Of a DNA stretch of 64,000 nt, positions 33,222 to 40,502 are shown piece by piece. The stretch is taken from the NCBI GenBank assembly GCA_017621845.1, contig JAGASI010000021.1:56705-120704 (forward strand), in the 5' to 3' direction. Every line of letters begins with the position of its first letter. Within the stretch, counting starts at the first letter, position 1. The DNA comes from Muribaculaceae bacterium (GTDB lineage Bacteria > Bacteroidota > Bacteroidia > Bacteroidales > Muribaculaceae). Under the pieces are notes generated by a model, which worked only from the letters and a program-made list of their open reading frames with translations, ran no database searches and was not told the DNA's origin. Position numbers and translations under genes: made by a program.

Positions 33222-34607
33222 TTATTTGTTGTCGTTGATATTGCCTAAATACTGGGCTTCTTCCTGGGTGTATTCCTCCCAGCGCTTAATAATGACGTCT
33301 ACGTAGTGGGGATCGAGCTCGACTGTAAAGCAGACGCGGCCTAACTGCTCGCATGCCATAAGCGTGGAGCCGCTGCCGCCGAAGCTGTCTAATACGACTT
33401 CGCCGGGGCGGGTGCTATTCTTGACGCAGCGCCCCATCAGCTTTAGTGGCTTCATGGTCGGGTGGTCGGCGCTCCGGAGGGGCTTATCCTCGTTAATTAG
33501 GTCGGTGGGAAGGTTGCCTATTTTTTTAACCAGGTCTACGAGCTCGGCCTTCGTCATCTTCTCCGGATCAAATTCGCCGGCCTCGTTGGTATATACTGTT
33601 AGCTGGCTCCGGCTGTCGATGAAGTAGTGGCCGGCGCCTGGCTTCCATCCGTAGAGGCAGGGTTCGTGCTTCCATTGGTAGTCCTGGCGGCCTAATACCA
33701 TGTTATTTTTGTTCCAGATTAATACCTGCTTAAACTCCCAGCCGGCGTCCCTTACTGCGCTTATGAAGTTGAAGCCCTCGGTACCGGCGTGCCAGATGTA
33801 AAAAACGCCTCCGGGCTTGAGGTGGCGGTCGGCGGCGTTTAGGGCTTTGTTCAAAAACTCCCTAAATTGGCCGTCGGCCATTCGGTCGTTGGCGATTTCC
33901 TTCTGTATGCGGTTGCCCTTCTCGGCGGCGTTTAGGGCTTTGTTCTTGCTGGCATAATCGACGTTATAGGGCGGGTCGGTGAGGTATAGGTCTACGACTG
34001 TCGAGCCGCATAGGATGTCAATTATTTGCGGATCCGTGCTGTCGCCGCAGATAAGGCGGTGGCGCCCCAGGGCGTAAATATCCCCTTCGCGGGTCTTGGC
34101 CGGCGCTTCCAGGTCGTCGCTGGGGTTGTAGTCGTCTTCTTCGGCCTCGTCGTCTGTCTTGACGTTGTTAAGCTCCGGGACGTCTACGCCCCAGTCTACG
34201 AGCTGGGCGACCTCCCATTCGTTTGCTAAGTCGTCCCAGTTCCACTCGCCGAAGCCGCTGTTATCCTTTATGACGATGGCGCGGAGCTTCTCGGCCGTGA
34301 AGTCGGCGGGCAAAAATTTGACGATCGCCGTAGTATAGCCCAGGTCTTTAAGCGCCTGGTAGCGCATATTTCCGCCGATGATTATGTTCTTGCCCTGGTA
34401 TGGGTATAGAAGTATTTCGCGGAGGCCTAACATCTCCGGGTCTTCTTCTATCGACTTTTTAAGAAGCCTAAATTTTTGGTCTCTTATTACGCGCGGGTTC
34501 TTGGGTACGCCGGGGATCTGTCCCTTGTTGGGGGTTATCTCCGACAGCGGGATCTCCTGGCTCTGCACTATTGCCGGCGCCTTCTTTTCGCTTGGGTTCG
34601 GTTCCAT
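33222..34607 (-). CDS. ParB-domain DNA methyltransferase (N4/N6)
   Basis: 461 aa. Residues 15-125 are a ParB/sulfiredoxin-like domain (SQEIPLSEITPN, IIIGGNMRYQALKDLG, RAIVIKDNSGFGEWNW). The C-terminal methyltransferase has RLICGDSTDP, LTDPPYNVDY (DPPY at 211-214) and VLDSFGGSGSTLMACEQLGR for AdoMet. This order (motif IV before motif I) marks a beta-class enzyme. No restriction partner is adjacent, so self-modification against host restriction or regulation of packaging is likelier than an R-M system. It is part of the packaging operon. Confidence 0.9.
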   Translation of the reverse strand: MEPNPSEKKAPAIVQSQEIPLSEITPNKGQIPGVPKNPRVIRDQKFRLLKKSIEEDPEMLGLREILLYPYQGKNIIIGGNMRYQALKDLGYTTAIVKFLPADFTAEKLRAIVIKDNSGFGEWNWDDLANEWEVAQLVDWGVDVPELNNVKTDDEAEEDDYNPSDDLEAPAKTREGDIYALGRHRLICGDSTDPQIIDILCGSTVVDLYLTDPPYNVDYASKNKALNAAEKGNRIQKEIANDRMADGQFREFLNKALNAADRHLKPGGVFYIWHAGTEGFNFISAVRDAGWEFKQVLIWNKNNMVLGRQDYQWKHEPCLYGWKPGAGHYFIDSRSQLTVYTNEAGEFDPEKMTKAELVDLVKKIGNLPTDLINEDKPLRSADHPTMKPLKLMGRCVKNSTRPGEVVLDSFGGSGSTLMACEQLGRVCFTVELDPHYVDVIIKRWEEYTQEEAQYLGNINDNK

Positions 34608-34667
34608 TGCTCGGTTGGTTTATTATCGGCGACGCCTGGCGCTGGTTACGTCGGCGCCGCCTGGGTG

Positions 34668-34772
34668 TTAAAATGGGAGGTCTTCTTCTGGGATCGTCGT
34701 GTTGTCGTTCTCGTTTCCGGAGGTGCTGTCGCCGGTTCCGGCTGGAGCCTCGAAGGGGTTGTAGTCGGGCAT
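34668..34772 (-). CDS. Small acidic peptide
   Basis: 34 aa starting MPDYNPFEAPAGTG and ending EEDLPF, in the gap between the PLD-like and methylase genes. Its upstream bases (AACCCCCAACAAC before the ATG) match the leaders of several other genes of this phage, such as HU, which favours translation. Acidic and Ser/Gly-rich; no function assigned. Confidence 0.45.
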   Translation of the reverse strand: MPDYNPFEAPAGTGDSTSGNENDNTTIPEEDLPF

Positions 34773-34785
34773 AGTTGTTGGGGGT

Positions 34786-35547
34786 TTAAGGGTTATAAAA
34801 TCGCTTTGTCGTCATTACCTTCCAGAGGTCGTTGGCCAGAAGGGGCTTTTTTATTGTCGCGTATCGCTCCATTACCTTGCTGAAGCATTCGCCGTAGAAG
34901 TCGTAGAGCTCGGGGTTTTCTTCGATCGTGAATTGCTCGACGTTGACGGAGGAGCGAAGGTTGGCCGAGCCGTGGATAACTATCTTTTGCCCCTCGTTGG
35001 TCTCGAAGAAAATTATTTTAGTATGGATCCCGGCGATGGCTAACTGGAAGCGGTTATCTTTGTCCAGGCTCTTGTAGAGGTGCGGTATAAGCTGCCAGCG
35101 CTCGTGGCCGTAAAAATAAATACTTAATACCATGTCGAGGGTGCCTATATAGCCCAGCTCCATAAGGCGCTTTAAGCTGTCAATATTGCGGGCGCTGAGG
35201 CTCAGCGTGGTTATTGTCATGCGCTCGGCGCGGATATGGTGTTGCGTGAGGTAGGCGTGTAGGAAGTCGCCGAAAACAAAGTTACCGGATACTATGACGT
35301 TAAAGCGCTCGCCGTTGCCTACTCGAAGGTCGCGGGCGAGGTCTTTGGCTCGGTCGTATAATACCGGCATGCCCTTTACCGGTGGCTTCGGCGCTATATA
35401 GCGGGTTTCCATCGCGGGCGTGGGGTCTCCGGCCTCGTCGGTGTCGAAGCCTAAAGCCGCTAAATTAACTTCGGGGATCGCTATGTCTCCGAAGTCTACT
35501 TTTAAGTCGGCGAGGTCGTCGGTGTCCTGGGTCTTCTTCTTTACCAT
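34786..35547 (-). CDS. Phospholipase D-like phage protein
   Basis: 253 aa. The C-terminal half has IAGIHTKIIFFETNEGQ and IVIHGSANLRSSVNVEQF, the H-x-K...G-S-A-N-x-R-x-S layout of PLD-superfamily active sites with one HKD-like half. Middle strands include RFNVIVSGNFVFGDF and LDMVLSIYFYGHERW. A single half-site suggests a homodimer, as in Nuc-type nucleases. Similar proteins often stand beside ParB-methylase and terminase genes in Bacteroidota phages. Role in DNA processing is inferred. Confidence 0.7.
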   Translation of the reverse strand: MVKKKTQDTDDLADLKVDFGDIAIPEVNLAALGFDTDEAGDPTPAMETRYIAPKPPVKGMPVLYDRAKDLARDLRVGNGERFNVIVSGNFVFGDFLHAYLTQHHIRAERMTITTLSLSARNIDSLKRLMELGYIGTLDMVLSIYFYGHERWQLIPHLYKSLDKDNRFQLAIAGIHTKIIFFETNEGQKIVIHGSANLRSSVNVEQFTIEENPELYDFYGECFSKVMERYATIKKPLLANDLWKVMTTKRFYNP

Positions 35548-35568
35548 TGCGGTATCTGGTTAAAAATT

Positions 35569-35593
35569 GGGAGCGGGTGCAGTGCCCGCTCCC
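35569..35593 (-). terminator. Rho-independent terminator
   Basis: GGGAGCGGG/CCCGCTCCC (9 bp, 7-nt loop) followed on the minus strand by AATTTTTA. It lies 49 bp after the 97-aa membrane-protein gene and before the PLD-like gene. Confidence 0.7.
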
Positions 35594-35641
35594 GGTCTTC
35601 ACTTGGAAGGCATCAGCTATATGGGTGTACGGTGGTCGGGC

Positions 35642-35935
35642 TTAAAGAAGCAGGGCGAAGAAGCCGGCGAAGGCTCCCAGAAGGGCGCCGCAAAAGTCGG
35701 CTATAAGGTCGAGCCAGCAGAAGTGGTTGCCGGCCTGCTTGCGGTCGCGGGCTTCTTTGGCTATGCCTATGGCCAGGGCGGCTATGACGCCGAAGGCGTA
35801 GGCGGCTGCTACGTGTGGCCATCCTCGGCCTGCCGGCCATAAGGGGTAAAGAATATTAGCGGCCAGGGCTGAAGCTATAAAAGCAATTACCAGGCACGCC
35901 AGGAAGTGTAATTTTTTGTCGGTGGCTATCTTCAT
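35642..35935 (-). CDS. Small membrane protein with own transcription unit
   Basis: 97 aa with three likely membrane helices (LHFLACLVIAFIASALAAN, HVAAAYAFGVIAALAIGIA, ADFCGALLGAFAGFFALLL) and a DKKLHF start and KEARD loop that resemble DUF2279/VanZ-like small membrane proteins. It is placed between palindrome site 3 with its promoter and a strong terminator, so it can be made as a single-gene message at the start of the late region. Holin or membrane-modifying protein are possibilities; neither is proven. Confidence 0.65.
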   Translation of the reverse strand: MKIATDKKLHFLACLVIAFIASALAANILYPLWPAGRGWPHVAAAYAFGVIAALAIGIAKEARDRKQAGNHFCWLDLIADFCGALLGAFAGFFALLL

Positions 35936-35984
35936 GTCGAAGGGTGTTAAATTGTTTATCTCTTGGGCGACGTATGCCGCCAGC

Positions 35985-36031
35985 GCAAAATTAGCGTAAA
36001 AATGTACTATGATAGTACGTTTCTACGCTAA
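35985..36031 (-). promoter_or_regulatory. Late promoter with extended palindrome (site 3)
   Basis: Minus-strand -7 TAATTTTGC (35985-35993). The core palindrome GTACTATGATAGTAC is at 36004-36018, flanked 5 bp out on both sides by TTAGCGTA (35991-35998) and TACGCTAA (36024-36031), giving a 41-bp symmetric site. The 10-bp gap between core and -7 equals that of site 1. It drives the 97-aa membrane gene. Confidence 0.7.
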
Positions 36032-36057
36032 AGTTATGAGTAATTTTTTGTCTTGGG

Positions 36058-36510
36058 CTATAATCGAAGCGGCGCCAGGTAGTCGTTGACGGCGTTAATA
36101 AACTCCTGGAGGGTTCTGACGACGACGTAGCGGGCGCCCATTGCTGTAACGAGTCGCTCGTAGTCTCGTTGGTTCTCGCTCTGGCCGGAGCCCTTGTTAA
36201 GCGTCTTTAGCTCGACGCAAAGGTAGGGGCAGCCGTTTACCGGTATGCCGAGCCAGAAGTCCGGGAAGCCGGCGCGGGTGCCCATCGCCTTGAAGCGGGC
36301 GGCCTCCTTCTTCGAGCGCTTGCCTCCGTTGGGGCTATGGTGCAGGAGGCGGCCTATCTTTACGCCGTTAATCCGGCGCTCGCCCCATTGTAGGTCGTAC
36401 CACTGGCAGCAGGCCTTCTGGAGGTCTTCCTCCGGGTGCGCCGGTGGCCGGCGCTTGGGGCTGGCGTTGGCTCTGGCCAGGAGTTCCTCGAAGGTTAATT
36501 TATCGGCCAT
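36058..36510 (-). CDS. VRR-NUC domain nuclease
   Basis: 150 aa. Motifs LHHSPNGGKRSKKEAARFKAM, GTRAGFPDFWLGI (PD) and CPYLCVELKTL (ExK) are the PD-(D/E)xK core of VRR-NUC enzymes, which cut branched DNA. It is the last gene of the early operon, start overlapping the previous gene by 11 nt. It may resolve recombination or replication intermediates before packaging. Confidence 0.85.
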   Translation of the reverse strand: MADKLTFEELLARANASPKRRPPAHPEEDLQKACCQWYDLQWGERRINGVKIGRLLHHSPNGGKRSKKEAARFKAMGTRAGFPDFWLGIPVNGCPYLCVELKTLNKGSGQSENQRDYERLVTAMGARYVVVRTLQEFINAVNDYLAPLRL

Positions 36511-36784
36511 CGGGCGCTCCCTCCTGGGGCTGGTCGCCGGCCGGCGCTTTTATAATCAGCTCGGCCTTGTCGACGGTCATAAATACCGGTTGAAGCGGGC
36601 GGTTAAATGTTAGCTGGCTGAGCCAGATCTGGCCGGTCTCTGCTACGCGGGCTTTTTCTTCGTCGCTAAGCTGCCAGCAGGATATAACCTGGCCGTCCGT
36701 GAAAAGAAGCACCGGCAGCGGCTCATATTGGGGTTGGCCTTCGCCGAAGGTGGCGTTATGCTCTGGGAATTTTATAGGCTTCAT
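36500..36784 (-). CDS. Hypothetical early protein
   Basis: 94 aa: MKPIKFPEHNATFGEGQPQY, LLFTDGQVISCWQLSDEEKARV, IWLSQLTFNRPLQPVFMTVDK. It resembles the small proteins with GQVISCWQLS found before nuclease genes in Bacteroidota prophages. Unknown function; overlaps the VRR-NUC gene. Confidence 0.65.
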   Translation of the reverse strand: MKPIKFPEHNATFGEGQPQYEPLPVLLFTDGQVISCWQLSDEEKARVAETGQIWLSQLTFNRPLQPVFMTVDKAELIIKAPAGDQPQEGAPDGR

Positions 36785-36795
36785 TCTTGCTATTT

Positions 36796-37194
36796 TTAGG
36801 CGTTTTTGACTTGGCGCTTTATGTCCTCTTTTACGGATTCGGCGTGCACTGATTCGGCGAGCATAGCCATCTTGCCGGCGGCGTCGGTTAATATCGCCTT
36901 GACGGCTCGACGCTGGCCGGAGCTCAGCGGGCTGTTATGGTCGAAAATGCCGGCGAAGTGGCGCAGCATGAAGTCGGCGTTAAGGTTGCCGGCCTTCTCC
37001 AGCTGCGTGATTGGCGAGCTCTTTAAGCTGTTGACGCCGCCGAGGCTGGCTATTCTCATTTTGACGTGTGTAATTACGTCTTCGAGACAGCGCCGGTAAA
37101 TCGGGCTTTCGATTAAGGGGTAGCGCTCGGCATCGGTGCTGGCTTTCTTTTCGCTGGTGGCCTCGTTGGCCTGGGGGGTGTTGTTATTCTCCAT
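36796..37194 (-). CDS. Hypothetical early protein
   Basis: 132 aa, mainly helical after a charged start: SPIYRRCLEDVITHVKMRIASLGG, LNADFMLRHFAGIFDHNSPLSS, AVKAILTDAAGKMAMLAESV. It overlaps its upstream neighbour by 11 nt. Not recognised. Confidence 0.65.
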   Translation of the reverse strand: MENNNTPQANEATSEKKASTDAERYPLIESPIYRRCLEDVITHVKMRIASLGGVNSLKSSPITQLEKAGNLNADFMLRHFAGIFDHNSPLSSGQRRAVKAILTDAAGKMAMLAESVHAESVKEDIKRQVKNA

Positions 37195-37480
37195 CGTAGT
37201 TGGGGTTAAAAAATTTGTGGATATCTCGGTAGACTTTGGCCAGGGGCGCCGCTTCGTACTCTGGCCGGAGGTAGTAGTAGACGCCTTCGGTATCGTTGCC
37301 GCCGTGGAAGAAGTTTTTAGCGTCGCTCCATTGCATCCAGCTAAATATCGCGTCTTTGCACTTGGACAGCGCTTCCTCCAGCTCGTGTAGGTGGACGCGG
37401 CCGCGGTCGCTTTTTTTACACTTGGCGGCGGCCGTTAAATAGGCCATCTTCTGGCGGTGGTCGTAGGGGCAGCGCTTCAT
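37184..37480 (-). CDS. Hypothetical early protein
   Basis: 98 aa, basic start MKRCPYDHRQKMAYLTAAAKCKK, then helical and aromatic (IFSWMQWSDAKNFFHGG, YYYLRPEYE). It overlaps both neighbours (4 and 11 nt). Function unknown. Confidence 0.65.
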   Translation of the reverse strand: MKRCPYDHRQKMAYLTAAAKCKKSDRGRVHLHELEEALSKCKDAIFSWMQWSDAKNFFHGGNDTEGVYYYLRPEYEAAPLAKVYRDIHKFFNPNYDGE

Positions 37481-37821
37481 TTCTTGACGACGGCGCGGCA
37501 GGTGGCTATTAAAACGTCGTGGCTATCGGGGCAGCCTTCCGGCTCCGTGTGGAAGGTTATAGCGCCGGCCTGGTACATGGCCAGGGCTATGTCGTGGAGT
37601 AGCTTGCGGCGGGCGTCCATCTCCATCACTGGCGCCAGGTCGGGGTCGTGTTCCAGCGCTTGAAGGTCGCGGCGGGTGTAGTGGTGGGCGGCTCTGAAGA
37701 TCTTAACGTCAGCCGTCGTGCGGCTTGTCATGGCGGCGGTTAATACTCGGTCGCTGGTGGTGTTGTCGGGGCTTAACTTTGAAGCCCAGCGGCGTAGAAG
37801 GTTGGCTAATTTCTTCTTCAT
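37477..37821 (-). CDS. Hypothetical early protein
   Basis: 114 aa, starting MKKKLANLLRRWASKLSP. Helical with FRAAHHYTRRDLQALEHDPDL and LHDIALAMYQAGAITFHTEPE. ATGA overlap with the short gene before it and 4-nt overlap with the next. Not recognised. Confidence 0.65.
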   Translation of the reverse strand: MKKKLANLLRRWASKLSPDNTTSDRVLTAAMTSRTTADVKIFRAAHHYTRRDLQALEHDPDLAPVMEMDARRKLLHDIALAMYQAGAITFHTEPEGCPDSHDVLIATCRAVVKK

Positions 37822-37985
37822 TTGTCGTTGTCTTGCATAATGTTAATAAATTTATCGGCGGCTTCCTTAGCCCTGGCGGCGGCTATCCATTCGGCTGTCT
37901 TGCGGTCGGTGGTTATCTGGATAATGTCGTCGGGGCGGGCAGGCTCCATGTTCTTACGGTAGCCTTCGAGGTTGTTAATTGTCAT
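37818..37985 (-). CDS. Small 55-aa protein
   Basis: MTINNLEGYRKNMEPARPDD at the start, AEWIAAARAKEAADKFINIM near the end. It has a 4-nt ATGA overlap at both ends, with the DUF4406 fusion gene and the 114-aa gene. This and its early-operon place make it a real gene although short. Function unknown. Confidence 0.7.
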   Translation of the reverse strand: MTINNLEGYRKNMEPARPDDIIQITTDRKTAEWIAAARAKEAADKFINIMQDNDK

Positions 37986-38593
37986 ACTGTCTGAATTATT
38001 TTGAGAAGGTCGGAGACGGCGCGCGCCGCGTTCCTAAATTCTCGGTTATACTTAAATTCGGGGTCGTACTGTCGAAGATAGTAGCAGATGTTACTATGTT
38101 TGTGGCCGAGCTCCTGGGCTATGGTCGTAGCCGTGTCGCCGGCCAGGGCGGCGAAGTGGCAGTAAATGAAGCGGGCGTAGACTATCGCGCGCTTACGTCC
38201 CCGGCGGCAAATATCCCGGAAGGTCACGCCGAGGGCTGTCTGGATCGCGTGCTTGAGCTCCGGGTGTCTCGGCGGCTGCTCGTAGTGTACGGCCATGCCT
38301 AAAGCTATGGCCAGGGCGTGTTCGGCGCTGGCGCCGGTGCTGCGCTCCCAGCCGGCGAGCATGTAAATCTCGTGGCAATAGGTTAACAGCCTTATGTCGG
38401 CGCGCATGTGCTGGTGCCAGGAGGCGTCCTCCGGGAGGCCGTTGTAAAGGGGGTTAATCACTTCGTAGCCTTGTGCCTTCAGCCTTGTGGCCGCTGAGGC
38501 AAAGTGCGCGTTATACTCTTGCGGTGGTCGGCCGCTGATCCCGCCGCTGATGTAAATTGTCGGCTTGGGTGTAGTGGCTGGAGTCTGTTCCAT
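37982..38593 (-). CDS. DUF4406 domain fused to DnaA domain IV-like DNA-binding domain
   Basis: 203 aa. Residues 10-105 match DUF4406, a nucleoside 2-deoxyribosyltransferase-like fold: TIYISGGISGRP, AQGYEVINPLYNG, WHQHMRADIRLLTYC, IYMLAGWERSTGASAEHALA. Residues 120-200 look like DnaA domain IV: FRDICRRGRKRAIVYARFIYCH, LAGDTATTIAQELGHKHSNICYYLR, where RK-x-x-VxAR and GH-x-x-S-x-x correspond to the DnaA-box-binding helix-turn-helix. The fusion suggests nucleotide metabolism or signalling tied to origin recognition. The reaction is not predictable from sequence. Confidence 0.75.
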   Translation of the reverse strand: MEQTPATTPKPTIYISGGISGRPPQEYNAHFASAATRLKAQGYEVINPLYNGLPEDASWHQHMRADIRLLTYCHEIYMLAGWERSTGASAEHALAIALGMAVHYEQPPRHPELKHAIQTALGVTFRDICRRGRKRAIVYARFIYCHFAALAGDTATTIAQELGHKHSNICYYLRQYDPEFKYNREFRNAARAVSDLLKIIQTV

Positions 38594-38684
38594 TGTTAGT
38601 AATACGGATTGGGTTGTTATTTTGTTTTATTTTGGCGCCTGGGCGCGTCGTCGTGTCGGAGACGGTAAATTAACCGTCGAAGGG

Positions 38685-39455
38685 TCAGCCGTCGAAATTT
38701 GTGGCGTTTCTGGCCTTCTGGGCGGCCTTCTTGTCGCGTTGCTGCCAGTCGGCTATAAAAGCTATTATCGAGACTAAGGTATAAAGCAGGTCGGCGAAGT
38801 TCTTCCAGAAGTCCTTGCGGGCTTGTTCCTCTCGTGCCAGGCGGGCAGCGTATGCCATAAAGCTGGCGTCGGGGATTCCTTTGCTGGCTGCAAATTCTTC
38901 CCAGCTTACGGCGTTGGCTCTGCTTCTGTCTCGCTCGGCCTCCTGCTCCCGGCATTTCTTTTCGTAGGCGATCCGGTTCTCTTTGGCCTGGGCTTCTATC
39001 GCGTATTTGCGGAAGGCTTCTAATATCTTGCGCGGGGTTACTTTGCCGTAGATGTCAAATTCGCCGCATTTAAGCAGGTGGAAGAAGCCCAGCACGGTGG
39101 TAAATCGTAGCGTCTTAAATCTCTCACTTTCGCAGATGGCGCTGGCTATAAATTGGACGTCGTAGGGGTCTACGTCCCGGTCTTCGCCCATGCGGAGTAT
39201 TGCGTCGGTCATGTGGGTGGCGACGATGGCGCCTATGCCTTCTTCGCCGTAGGTCGATACGATCCGGCCGAAGGTCGGCAGGTTATTCTCGACGGCCTTA
39301 ACCATGTTTTGCGCGCAGTACTTCTGGACTTGCGGCGTAAACCTGGCGGCGAAGGCCGGAAGGGATCCGTATTGCTCGCGTATGGCTAGCGCCCAGGGTT
39401 CCTGGCTTATGGTTGTTAACGCCGTTGTATCGCGGCGGCTCGGTATTAGTTCCAT
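38685..39455 (-). CDS. Replication-linked phage protein (DUF6633-like)
   Basis: 256 aa directly after the replication initiator. The pattern LPTFGRIVSTYGEEGIGAIVATHMTDAI, DVDPYDVQFIASAICE, FTTVLGFFHLLKCGEFDIYGKVTP and ILEAFRKYAIEAQAKENRIAYEK resembles a Bacteroidota phage family often beside initiators (I recall it as DUF6633, not verified). The C-terminus has a membrane-like stretch (LLYTLVSIIAFIADW). It may load or assist a host helicase; inference from context only. Confidence 0.6.
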   Translation of the reverse strand: MELIPSRRDTTALTTISQEPWALAIREQYGSLPAFAARFTPQVQKYCAQNMVKAVENNLPTFGRIVSTYGEEGIGAIVATHMTDAILRMGEDRDVDPYDVQFIASAICESERFKTLRFTTVLGFFHLLKCGEFDIYGKVTPRKILEAFRKYAIEAQAKENRIAYEKKCREQEAERDRSRANAVSWEEFAASKGIPDASFMAYAARLAREEQARKDFWKNFADLLYTLVSIIAFIADWQQRDKKAAQKARNATNFDG

Positions 39456-39466
39456 TGCGTAGGTCG

Positions 39467-40444
39467 TTAAAAGGGGTTATCTTGTTGGCCGTCCGGGCGG
39501 GGCTGGCCATCAGTTTCTATTGCGTTGCGTAGTTTAAGCATCGCGCCGGCCATTAAGTCCTGGCGGCTCTGCTCGCGGGTCTTGGGCGCTGCCTGGCCTC
39601 GGGCTTCGGCGGCGGCCTTCTTCGGTATCGTCATGCGAAGGTGTTTAACAGCCTCGCCGATGTCGAAGTTTCCTTTATAGTCGTCGTGGATCTTGCCGTC
39701 CTGCGTCCAGTCGCCTATTATCCTTTCGGCTATGCCTCGGAGCTGGTCGGCTGTTACGTGGTTCTGCATGCAAAGTGCCTCCAGGATGTATTGGTTCGAG
39801 GGGTCGAAGAAGGCTTTTAATACCTCGGCGCCCTGGGCGGCGGCTATTTCTTTTTTTCTTTTGAGTTCGGCGGCGGCGCCGGTTATCTGGGTGGCTTTTT
39901 TATCTCCTAAAATCTCGACTTCTTCAGCTTCAACTTCGACGACGACGTTAAGCGCCTCGGCGCTGTCTTTAGTCGTAGTAGATGGTCTTATAGATGTCTT
40001 ATTATATACATTATAAGGTGTAGCGGGCGTTAAACTGCGTTTTTTTGCGCGGTTAACTGTTCCTTTTTGCGCGGTTTCTTCTGATAAACTGCGTTTTTTT
40101 GCGCGGTTTATCTGCGTAAATTTGCGCAGTTTAACTGTTCCTTTTTGCGCGGTTTCTTCTGGAAGGCTGTAAACGGTGCTGGCCAGGCGTCCTTCGCCCT
40201 GGTCTTGTATGCAAAGGAGGGCGGCGTCGGCTATCTCGGCTTTGTATGAAGGAAGGCCGCGGCGCGATACTCTGGCACCGTCGGCGAGCTCTGTATTGCT
40301 TATAAATACCGGTTTCCAGCGGTTGCGGTTGATACGGTTTAGGAGGTAAAAATATACCATCGACGCTGGCGCGCTGAGCGGCTCCTGGGCTTGTCTGTCC
40401 CAGAAGTCGTTTATAAGGTTTATATATGTGCGCTTCTGCATCAT
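39467..40444 (-). CDS. Phage replication initiation protein with internal iterons
   Basis: 325 aa. N-terminal winged-helix-like region (YINLINDFWDRQAQEPLSAP, YFYLLNRINRNRWKPVFISN, LADGARVSRRGLPSYKAEI) typical of O/DnaD-type initiators. Residues 100-140 are a lysine/arginine-rich repeat (N-R-A-K-K-R-S-L twice) encoded by DNA iterons. The C-terminal part (QYILEALCMQNHVTADQLRG, DIGEAVKHLRMTIPK) looks like a DnaD/RepA-like helical domain. The lambda-like layout, origin inside initiator gene, is described separately. It follows HU and a hairpin. Confidence 0.75.
   Translation of the reverse strand: MMQKRTYINLINDFWDRQAQEPLSAPASMVYFYLLNRINRNRWKPVFISNTELADGARVSRRGLPSYKAEIADAALLCIQDQGEGRLASTVYSLPEETAQKGTVKLRKFTQINRAKKRSLSEETAQKGTVNRAKKRSLTPATPYNVYNKTSIRPSTTTKDSAEALNVVVEVEAEEVEILGDKKATQITGAAAELKRKKEIAAAQGAEVLKAFFDPSNQYILEALCMQNHVTADQLRGIAERIIGDWTQDGKIHDDYKGNFDIGEAVKHLRMTIPKKAAAEARGQAAPKTREQSRQDLMAGAMLKLRNAIETDGQPRPDGQQDNPF
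40032..40161. other. Candidate replication origin: five iterons inside the initiator gene
   Basis: TTTGCGCGGTT occurs at 40044, 40066, 40098 and 40144, with a variant TTTGCGCAGTT at 40121. Spacings are 22, 32, 23 and 23 bp, near two helical turns. Longer identical blocks (23 nt at 40032 and 40086; 29 nt at 40055 and 40133) show recent duplication. Long T-runs give AT-rich melting tracts. The region codes for repeated N-R-A-K-K-R-S-L peptides of the initiator. Confidence 0.65.
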
Positions 40445-40460
40445 CGGCGGTTGGGTTAAA

Positions 40461-40485
40461 GGGGCGCCGGTCGGTGCCGGCGTCC
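40461..40485 (-). terminator. Hairpin between HU and initiator genes
   Basis: A 10-bp stem with one mismatch (GGGACGCCGG against CCGGCGCCCC on the minus strand) followed by TTTAA. A weak terminator or transcript-processing hairpin in a 58-bp gap. Confidence 0.45.
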
Positions 40486-40502
40486 CTGGTTGGTGGTTCC
40501 GT

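Noticed and set aside
33222..34607. Restriction-modification system
   Set aside because: Only a ParB-methylase is present; no restriction endonuclease or specificity subunit adjoins it.
40032..40161. CRISPR-like array
   Set aside because: Repeats are 11 nt, spacing is irregular, they lie inside a coding frame and there are no cas genes; iterons explain them better.
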